Assembly: GCA_945876305.1 (NCBI GenBank)
Contig: CAMCOB010000028.1
Location: 1-13,453 of the forward strand
Source: Bifidobacterium breve
Lineage (GTDB): Bacteria; Actinomycetota; Thermoleophilia; Miltoncostaeales; Miltoncostaeaceae
DNA length: 13,453 nt
Direction: 5' to 3'
Shown in pieces: positions 8,347-13,453 of this stretch; position 1 is the first letter of the stretch, and the number at the start of each line of letters is the position of its first letter. The notes under the pieces are model-generated. The model made no database searches, had not been told where the DNA came from, and saw only the letters and a program-made list of their open reading frames with translations. The position numbers and the translations under genes were made by a program.

Positions 8347-9599
8347 TGGCACGCGTGCTCTACGTCTCGCAGTACTTCGTCTCCGCCGATCAGCCGGGTG
8401 GCGTTCGCCACTGGCAGCACACCCGGGCACTCGCCCGCGCCGGGCACGACGTCACGGTGGTCACCAGTTACGTGCAGCACAAGGAGCGCACCATCCCCGA
8501 GGAGTATCAGGGGCGGCGCATCGTGAAGTCGCGTGAAGACGGCGTCGATGTCATCCGCTGCTACTCAACGCCGGGCTACGGGCGCGATATGCGCTCACGC
8601 ATGAGCAACTACGCCACATTCGCGCTGTGGTCGGTGCTGGCCGAACTCCGCATCCCGCGCCCCGACGTGGTCGTGGCGTCATCGCCACCACTGCCTGCTG
8701 CTGCTGCTGCCGCGGCATTTGCAAGCGCGAGAAGATGCCGCTTACTTCTCGAAGTACGCGACCTCTGGCCCGATTCCATCATTCCCATGGGCGTGGTCAA
8801 GGATTCCCGCGTCATCGGCGCTGCACGGAAGATGGAGCACTACGCGTACCGGCGGGCCGACCGCATTGTGGCGCTCACCGAGGGCATCCGGGATGGCATC
8901 GCGGCACAGGGCATTCCGGCGGGTCGCATCAGCCTCATCACGAATGGAATCGATCTGGACATCGCAGACGGTGAGCACCCGCCCGCCGACGTGGGCGTGC
9001 CCGACGACGCCTTTGTCGCCATGTATGTGGGCAATCACGGCACCTACTCGTCGCTTCGCACCGTGCTGCAGGCCGCGAAGATGCTGGAGGACGACCCGTC
9101 CATCCGCATCGTCCTGGTGGGAGGCGGCGACCAGAAGCCCATGCTGCAGGAGATGGCCCGCGACCTCAGCCTGCAAAACACCACCTTCATCGACTCGGTA
9201 CCCAAGCGCGCGGTGCCGTCGTATCTCGAGCGTGCCGATATCGGGCTCATCCCGTACCAGGACATGCCCTTGTTCGCGGGGGCGCTGCCCAATAAGACGT
9301 TCGACTACATGGCCGCTGGCAGGCCGCTGCTCGCCGCTGCACCAGTTGGCGAGCTGACCGGGCTCATCGACCGTGCCGACTGCGGATGGAACGTGGCGCC
9401 GGAAGACCCCGCGGCCATGGCCGCCGCCATCCGCGACGCCGCCGCCAATCGGGCCACTGGGCTCGCCAGAGGCGCCCGGGGCCGGGAGTACGCACTGGCC
9501 GAATACGATCGTGCAGTGCTCGCAGCGCGCTTCGTGCGGCTGGTCGGCGACCTCGCAGCATCCCCCCGTTCGCGCAGACGACGGCGGACAGCGAGATGA
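8346..9599 (+). CDS. GT4 glycosyltransferase, WbuB/WcaI-like
   Basis: 417 residues. The N-terminus RVLYVSQYF with GGVRHWQHTRAL, then ASSPPLP and EVRDLWPDS (136-144), is the pattern of the WbuB/WcaI group of GT4 enzymes, which add sugars to undecaprenyl-linked intermediates of O-antigen or colanic acid type. The donor side has YVGNHGTYSSL, VLVGGGDQ, and LPNKTFDYMAAGRP, where D320 stands at the place usually held by the second Glu of the EX7E motif. A run of seven alanines (nt 8697-8717), encoded partly by a CTG repeat, lies before the EVRDLWPDS motif. The ATG at 8346 shares one base with the upstream stop (TGATG) and has AGGAGG at 8330-8335. The C-terminal tail ends in an arginine-rich stretch (SRRRRRTAR). 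The exact sugar cannot be assigned. Confidence 0.88.
   Translation: MARVLYVSQYFVSADQPGGVRHWQHTRALARAGHDVTVVTSYVQHKERTIPEEYQGRRIVKSREDGVDVIRCYSTPGYGRDMRSRMSNYATFALWSVLAELRIPRPDVVVASSPPLPAAAAAAAFASARRCRLLLEVRDLWPDSIIPMGVVKDSRVIGAARKMEHYAYRRADRIVALTEGIRDGIAAQGIPAGRISLITNGIDLDIADGEHPPADVGVPDDAFVAMYVGNHGTYSSLRTVLQAAKMLEDDPSIRIVLVGGGDQKPMLQEMARDLSLQNTTFIDSVPKRAVPSYLERADIGLIPYQDMPLFAGALPNKTFDYMAAGRPLLAAAPVGELTGLIDRADCGWNVAPEDPAAMAAAIRDAAANRATGLARGARGREYALAEYDRAVLAARFVRLVGDLAASPRSRRRRRTAR
8695..8709 (+). repeat. (CTG)5 trinucleotide tract inside a coding region
   Basis: Five CTG units sit inside the glycosyltransferase at 8346 and encode part of a seven-alanine run through GCT codons. Gain or loss of one unit would change the alanine number without shifting the frame. 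Confidence 0.7.
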
Positions 9600-10312
9600 C
9601 CATTGCATCCTCCGATGAACCGCTCCGCTACCGTGGGGAGCACGTGCAGCAGATCGTTCCCGACACCGAGGCCGGCAGCGCGCCAGCCACTCGTCCGGTC
9701 GGCGGCGCAGCGAAGCGTGCCCTCGACCTCGTGGTCGCGGTGCCCGCGACGATCGCGCTCGCACCGGTCATGGCCGGCATCGCCCTCTGGGTGCGCCGCG
9801 ACTCCGACGGCCCGGCCATTTTCCGTCAGGAGCGGGTGGGTGCGTTTGGCAAGCCGTTCAGGGTCCTCAAGTTCCGTTCGATGGTCATGAACGCCGAGCA
9901 CATCGGGGCCGGGCTCGCCGTCACCGAGGACGACGACCGCATCACCCGCGCCGGGCGCATCCTCAGGCGCCTGTCACTCGACGAGCTGCCGCAGCTGATC
10001 AACGTGGTGAAGGGCGACATGAGCCTTGTGGGGCCCCGGCCCACCGTGCCATCGCAGGTGGAGCGCTACGACGCCACCCAACGGCGGCGGCTTCTGGCAC
10101 GGCCCGGGGTGACCGGGCTGGCCCAGGTGCGTGGCCGGGCATCCATTCCGTGGTCGACGCGCATCGCGCTGGACGTGGACTACGTGGACAACTGGCGCAT
10201 GGCCCACGATCTGCGCATCCTCCTTGAGACGGTGCGTGTGGTTGTGCGTGGCGAGGGCTCATACCGCGGCGAGAGCGGCGGATTCGACCTCTCGGAGCGC
10301 ACCGGTGGCTGA
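9596..10312 (+). CDS. undecaprenyl-phosphate sugar phosphotransferase (bacterial sugar transferase family)
   Basis: 238 residues, the length of small monotopic phosphoglycosyl transferases with a short N-terminal extension. It starts repeat-unit synthesis by moving a sugar phosphate from a nucleotide sugar to undecaprenyl phosphate at the inner face of the membrane. After about 40 polar residues come KRALDLVVAV and a single hydrophobic segment (44-65) with prolines at 50 and 57, as in the re-entrant helix of PglC. The core has FRQERVG (76-82), KFRSM (92-96), the catalytic Asp-Glu dyad D129-E130 in SLDELPQL, GPRP (147-150), PGVTG (170-174) and LDVDYVDNW (192-200). The ATG at 9596 overlaps the upstream stop (ATGA), and its ribosome binding site is weak. 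It lacks the extra membrane helices of WbaP/WcaJ-type enzymes. The sugar is unknown. Confidence 0.93.
   Translation: MTIASSDEPLRYRGEHVQQIVPDTEAGSAPATRPVGGAAKRALDLVVAVPATIALAPVMAGIALWVRRDSDGPAIFRQERVGAFGKPFRVLKFRSMVMNAEHIGAGLAVTEDDDRITRAGRILRRLSLDELPQLINVVKGDMSLVGPRPTVPSQVERYDATQRRRLLARPGVTGLAQVRGRASIPWSTRIALDVDYVDNWRMAHDLRILLETVRVVVRGEGSYRGESGGFDLSERTGG
10294..10307 (+). promoter_or_regulatory. ribosome binding site with GTG start codon
   Basis: GGAG at 10294-10297 lies seven bases before GTG at 10305, which opens the ATP-grasp gene eight bases inside the preceding sugar transferase gene. This start is chosen because the conserved N-terminal strand (SVLLTCAGQR) begins five codons later and no other ATG or GTG fits. 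Confidence 0.65.
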
Positions 10313-11336
10313 CTCCCCGTCGGTGCTGCTCACCTGTGCCGGCCAGCGCGTGGACATCGTGCGGGCCTTCCGCGACGCCCTGCGTCGTCGCGGCCAGGGT
10401 GGGCGGGTTATCGTGAGCGACCTCGACCCGCTGTCGCCATCGCTGTACGCGGCCGATCTGGTGGTGGCGCTGCCGCCCGTGGACGACCCGGGGTACGGGC
10501 GTGCGGTGGCCGACGTCGTGGCCCGCGAGGGCGTGGGGGCCGTGCTTCCCCTCACCGACCTCGATCCGGTGGTGCTGGCCGAGGCGGCACCCCTGATTAC
10601 CGAGGCGGGCGGGCGGGCATTCCTTCCCACCCCGCAGGTGGCGGCCGGGTGCCAGGACAAGTGGCTGTGCCACGAGATGCTCGAGGCGGCGGGACTTCCA
10701 TCGCCACCCACCTGGCAACTCGGCACCGTCGATCAGTCGTCGCTGCCCTTTCCGGTGATGATCAAGCCGCGCATCGGGTTCGCCGGTCGGTGGATCCACC
10801 GTTGCGACGACACCGACGAGCTCGACTTCTTCCTGGCCCGCACCCCCGTCGCCAGCGTCATCCAGAAGGCGCTCCCGGGCGAGGAGTTCAGCATCGACTG
10901 CCTGGGGTCGCTGGACGCGCGCGCAATCGGTGCAATTCCCCGTTCCATGCTGCAGAGCAAGGGCGGCGAGCAGATCAAGGGCGAGACGCTTGACGACCAG
11001 CAGCTGGTGGACCTCGCCGCGCGCACCATCGAGGGGCTCGGCCTGGTGGGCCCCTGCACCATCCAGTGCTTCCGCGAGAATGGCGACATCCTTGGCATCA
11101 CCGACATCAACACCCGCTTCGGCGGTGGCTTTCCGCTGCCCCTCGCGGCGGGCGGCGACTACCCCGCGCTCATCCTGGCAATGGCTGCAGGTGAGGACGT
11201 CCCCGCCCGCCTCGGAGATCACCGCGCGGGTGTCGTGATGACACGATTCCTCTCGGAGCACATCCTCATGCGCGATGGTGAGGCACTCATACCCATGGCG
11301 GACCGTGGCGAGGAGGCGATGACCAGTGGCATCTGA
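10305..11336 (+). CDS. ATP-grasp protein, carbamoyl-phosphate synthase large-subunit-like (CarB/PylC type)
   Basis: 343 residues. The N-terminal PreATP-grasp part reads SVLLTCAGQRVDIVRAF with VIVSDLDPLSPSLYAAD and PLTDLDP, the pattern of short CarB-like ligases. The ATP-grasp core has FPVMIKPRIG (K154), a GEEFSIDCLG segment, AIPRSMLQSKGGEQIKGET, TIQCF with Q254, and TDINTRFGGGFPL with D267 and N269. D267 replaces the Glu usual in EINPR, which should still bind metal. These enzymes activate a carboxylate and join it to an amine. Members of this type occur in surface polysaccharide loci, but their substrates are mostly unknown. It starts at GTG 10305, overlapping the sugar transferase gene by eight bases, and ends eleven bases into the next gene, pointing to coupled translation. 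It is clearly distinct from the ATP-grasp protein at 4838. Confidence 0.85.
   Translation: MADSPSVLLTCAGQRVDIVRAFRDALRRRGQGGRVIVSDLDPLSPSLYAADLVVALPPVDDPGYGRAVADVVAREGVGAVLPLTDLDPVVLAEAAPLITEAGGRAFLPTPQVAAGCQDKWLCHEMLEAAGLPSPPTWQLGTVDQSSLPFPVMIKPRIGFAGRWIHRCDDTDELDFFLARTPVASVIQKALPGEEFSIDCLGSLDARAIGAIPRSMLQSKGGEQIKGETLDDQQLVDLAARTIEGLGLVGPCTIQCFRENGDILGITDINTRFGGGFPLPLAAGGDYPALILAMAAGEDVPARLGDHRAGVVMTRFLSEHILMRDGEALIPMADRGEEAMTSGI
11311..11328 (+). promoter_or_regulatory. strong ribosome binding site with GTG start codon
   Basis: AGGAGG at 11311-11316 lies nine bases before GTG at 11326, the start of the Wzz-like gene inside the end of the ATP-grasp gene. It is one of the two full AGGAGG sites in the window (the other is at 8330-8335) and decides the start. 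Confidence 0.7.
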
Positions 11337-12123
11337 TCGCGAGATCACCCTGGGGGACGTGGGGCGCACCATCTGGCGGGGCAAGTGGTACATCGTCATC
11401 GCCGCAGTGGTGGGGGCGGCCATCGGGCTTCTCTTCACCCTCACCTCAACCACCCAGTACACGGCGTCGGCAAAGGTGTACCTGGGCCAGGCCACGACCA
11501 TGATGGGCAACCTCGCCCAGACCGCCGGCACCAACCCGCTCACCGCGGCCACGATCCTGCAGGGTGATGTGGTGGTGGACGCCGTGGCGGAGAAGACCGG
11601 TCTCACGCGGTCGCAGGTGAACTCAGGCACCGACATCTCTGTGCCGCGGGCCCCCGGTACCACCAGCACCAACCAGCCGGCCATCGCCACCATCACCGCA
11701 CGCACAGCGAACACCGACACCTCCATCGCGCTGGCCAATGCCTACGCCGAGGTGGCGCTGGCGGGGGCCAACAGCGGCTACGCGAGGGTGCAGCAAACCC
11801 TCGAGAACCAGGTGCGCGTGGCAACTGCCGACGTGGCTGCCCTGCGGGCACAGGCCAACCGGGGTGGCGGGAGCCAGTCGGCGATCATCTCCCAGCTTGC
11901 GTCGCTGCGCACTGATCTGGCCACCGCGCAGTTGCAACTGGCGCGCGTACAGCAGATCGAGGCGCCGGCCGTGGTCTCGCTCGCGAAGAGTGCGGCGTCG
12001 TCCAGCAGCAGCAGCAACCGGATGCGCACGGCGATTATCGGTGGCCTCATTGGGCTGCTGCTGGGCACCGTCGTGGCCCTGATCGTGGGCGGCACAAGGC
12101 GGCGAGGGGCCTCGGCCACCTAG
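11326..12123 (+). CDS. Wzz-type chain-length determinant/polysaccharide co-polymerase
   Basis: 265 residues with the usual Wzz layout: a short cytoplasmic start (ITLGDVGRTIWRGKW), a first membrane helix (residues ~21-41), the external strand YTASAKVYLGQ, a helical and probably coiled-coil middle rich in Ala, Gln and Arg (~130-215), a six-serine stretch (225-230), a second membrane helix (~235-255) and a short basic tail. Such proteins control the number of repeat units added by the Wzy polymerase. There is no C-terminal tyrosine kinase domain and no kinase gene in the window. The canonical proline-rich motif before the second helix (PxxP) is reduced to one proline in QIEAPAVV. The start at GTG 11326 is supported by a strong AGGAGG. 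It ends with TAG; the propeller gene follows in the same frame after five codons. Confidence 0.87.
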   Translation: MASDREITLGDVGRTIWRGKWYIVIAAVVGAAIGLLFTLTSTTQYTASAKVYLGQATTMMGNLAQTAGTNPLTAATILQGDVVVDAVAEKTGLTRSQVNSGTDISVPRAPGTTSTNQPAIATITARTANTDTSIALANAYAEVALAGANSGYARVQQTLENQVRVATADVAALRAQANRGGGSQSAIISQLASLRTDLATAQLQLARVQQIEAPAVVSLAKSAASSSSSSNRMRTAIIGGLIGLLLGTVVALIVGGTRRRGASAT

Positions 12124-12138
12124 GCCGGGCGCCCACCC

Positions 12139-13380
12139 ATGCGGCTCATCCCGCGTACGCAGAAGGGCATTGCCTGGTTCGTGTCGGGCGTCTGCATTCT
12201 TCTGGCCCTCGCAAGCGTGGGGCTGCTGGTGATCTCCGGGGGCCTCGACTCGGGCGACCAACTGGGGACCTCCGAGGGCTTCGTACCCGCGAAGGCGCCG
12301 GTTGGTAACGCCACATCCACCTCGTGGCCCGAGTACGGCTACAACGCCGAACGCACCCGGGCCAATCCGGACCTCGATCTGGCGCCCCCATTTACCGAGG
12401 TGTGGCACCGCGAAGCCAGGGCGCTGGTGGAGTTTCCACCCGTTGTGAGTGATGGCCGCCTCGTGTTCGGCACCAATGGCCGGTACGCACTGTCGCTGAG
12501 CGTGGCCACCGGTGGCATCTACTGGTACGTCAAGCTTTCGGGTCGCGTGGCGGCATCACCGGCGATCGCAGGCGATCTGGTGCTGTTCTCCACCGACGAC
12601 GGCTACGTGACCGCCCGCCGCTTCGACCACGGGCAGGTGGTGTGGCATCGCAAGGTGGGCTCATCCGTTGAGTCGTCGCCGCTCATCATTGGCAACCGCG
12701 CCTACGTGGGCACTCTCGATGGCCTCGTAAAGTGCCTCAATGTGCGCACCGGTGCGGTGGTGTGGACCTCCAGGACAGCGGGCCCGGTGAAGTCGAGTCT
12801 CGCGCGGTCGGGCAGGGACGTGGTGGTGGGCGACTACGGCGGCCAGGTCACCGCGTTCAATGCGCGCACCGGACGGATTCACTGGCGGGCCACCAGCCCG
12901 GGGCAATTGCTCGGGGGTCCCGGCACCTTCTACGCAAATCCCGCCGTGGCCTACGGTCGCATCTATGTGGCCAACGTCAATGGGCGCGTCATTGCGCTCG
13001 ACGCCAACGACGGATCCGTGGCCTGGGTGCGGGTACTCGGCGACTGGGTGTACTCAAGCCCCGCCGTGAGCGGCGGCACCGTGTACGTGGGCTCCTACGA
13101 CCATCGCCTGTATGCCCTCTCTGCAGTGACCGGTGGCGTGCGCTGGTCGTACGACGCGGGAGAGCGCATCGCCGGATCACCAACGGTCATCGGTGGGCTG
13201 GTGTGGTTCGCGACGCTTGCACGTATTCCGCGGCACGGGCGTACGTACGCCCTTGACACCACGACCGGGCGTCGAGCCTTCACGTTCCGCGATGGGCGCT
13301 ACACGCCCGCGGTGGGCGTGGACGGGCGGCTGATCCTCACGGGGGTCCGCACCCTCTACGGGCTGGCGCCCACCCCATGA
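12139..13380 (+). CDS. membrane-anchored PQQ-like beta-propeller protein (BamB-like fold)
   Basis: 413 residues. An N-terminal hydrophobic segment (~11-33) without a clear cleavage site should anchor the protein with the rest outside the cytoplasm. The remainder holds about seven repeats of ~40 residues, each with a Gly and a closing Trp or Phe: TGGIYW (W129), HGQVVW (W169), TGAVVW (W209), TGRIHW (W249), DGSVAW (W296), TGGVRW (W336) and TGRRAF (F381), alternating with VYVGSYDHRLYAL-type strands. This is the PQQ/BamB propeller pattern, which mostly serves as a binding platform; no PQQ-dehydrogenase catalytic residues are evident. The ATG at 12139 is the first start after the previous stop, with no visible ribosome binding site. 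The position between Wzz and the flippase suggests a part in export or assembly of the polysaccharide, which is inference. Confidence 0.85.
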   Translation: MRLIPRTQKGIAWFVSGVCILLALASVGLLVISGGLDSGDQLGTSEGFVPAKAPVGNATSTSWPEYGYNAERTRANPDLDLAPPFTEVWHREARALVEFPPVVSDGRLVFGTNGRYALSLSVATGGIYWYVKLSGRVAASPAIAGDLVLFSTDDGYVTARRFDHGQVVWHRKVGSSVESSPLIIGNRAYVGTLDGLVKCLNVRTGAVVWTSRTAGPVKSSLARSGRDVVVGDYGGQVTAFNARTGRIHWRATSPGQLLGGPGTFYANPAVAYGRIYVANVNGRVIALDANDGSVAWVRVLGDWVYSSPAVSGGTVYVGSYDHRLYALSAVTGGVRWSYDAGERIAGSPTVIGGLVWFATLARIPRHGRTYALDTTTGRRAFTFRDGRYTPAVGVDGRLILTGVRTLYGLAPTP

Positions 13381-13453
13381 GCATCCGGCAGGTGGCGCGG
13401 GCGGCAGCCGTCGTCGCCCTCTTCGGAATCCTCTCCCGCACCCTCGGGTTCGT
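13377..13453 (+). CDS. MurJ/Wzx-like lipid-linked oligosaccharide flippase, N-terminus only
   Basis: Only 25 codons are present before the window ends. The ATG at 13377 overlaps the propeller stop (ATGA). The peptide begins SIRQVARAAAVVALFG and continues with ILSRTLGFV, close to the LSRVLGFVR motif at the start of MurJ/MviN proteins of the MOP flippase superfamily. In a polysaccharide operon such a protein would move the undecaprenyl-linked repeat unit across the membrane, filling the Wzx role that is otherwise missing here. It could instead be a lipid II flippase for peptidoglycan. The short length limits confidence in the exact family. Confidence 0.7.
   Translation, partial: MSIRQVARAAAVVALFGILSRTLGF

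Noticed and set aside
9999..11738. Long open frame on the minus strand (579 codons)
   Set aside because: It lies across three well-supported + strand genes with clear motifs, has no recognisable domain, and is the expected shadow of GC-rich codon use.
12127..12134. GGGCGCCC palindrome before the propeller gene
   Set aside because: An eight-base GC palindrome is common in such GC-rich DNA and has no second copy or promoter context to support an operator.
1..13453. Search for RNA genes, insertion sequences, long repeats, CRISPR arrays and toxin or defence genes
   Set aside because: Reading the window by eye showed none. The genes cover nearly all of it and the gaps are at most 38 bases, so no such element is supported.

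Overview
The window is a 13.4 kb piece of a surface or exopolysaccharide assembly locus from a GC-rich bacterium. All twelve genes are on the + strand and packed head to tail. Most neighbours overlap by 1, 4, 8 or 11 bases (ATGA, CTGA and TGATG junctions, plus two GTG starts lying inside the preceding gene), so the region reads as one or two long operons. The strong G/C third-position bias, a wzz-like gene with no attached kinase domain, a MurJ-type flippase start and a possible leaderless start suggest an actinobacterium. A Thermoleophilia-like lineage is possible, but no marker gene in the window settles taxonomy.

Layout: (1) 1-2134: the 3' part of an O-antigen polymerase/ligase (Wzy-type) gene and a GT4 glycosyltransferase. 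(2) 2135-2172: the longest gap (38 bases), with a candidate extended -10 promoter. (3) 2173-4841: a second Wzy/ligase-type protein and a second GT4 glycosyltransferase, the latter probably starting at a CTG codon. (4) 4838-8346: an ATP-grasp ligase and a fusion of a polysaccharide deacetylase-like domain with a GT4 glycosyltransferase. (5) 8346-11336: a WbuB/WcaI-like glycosyltransferase, the initiating phosphoglycosyl transferase and a CarB-like ATP-grasp protein. (6) 11326-13453: a Wzz-type chain-length protein, a membrane-anchored PQQ-like beta-propeller, and the first 25 codons of a MurJ/Wzx-like flippase.

Together this is an almost complete Wzx/Wzy-dependent pathway. The initiating transferase would load the first sugar phosphate onto undecaprenyl phosphate, and up to four GT domains would extend it. 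The flippase would export the unit, and one or both Wzy-like proteins would polymerise or transfer it under Wzz control. The less ordinary parts are the two ATP-grasp enzymes, the deacetylase-GT fusion and the propeller. Deacetylation followed by ATP-dependent acylation of an amino sugar is a reasonable but unproven idea. No nucleotide-sugar biosynthesis genes, RNA genes, mobile elements or CRISPR arrays were seen.
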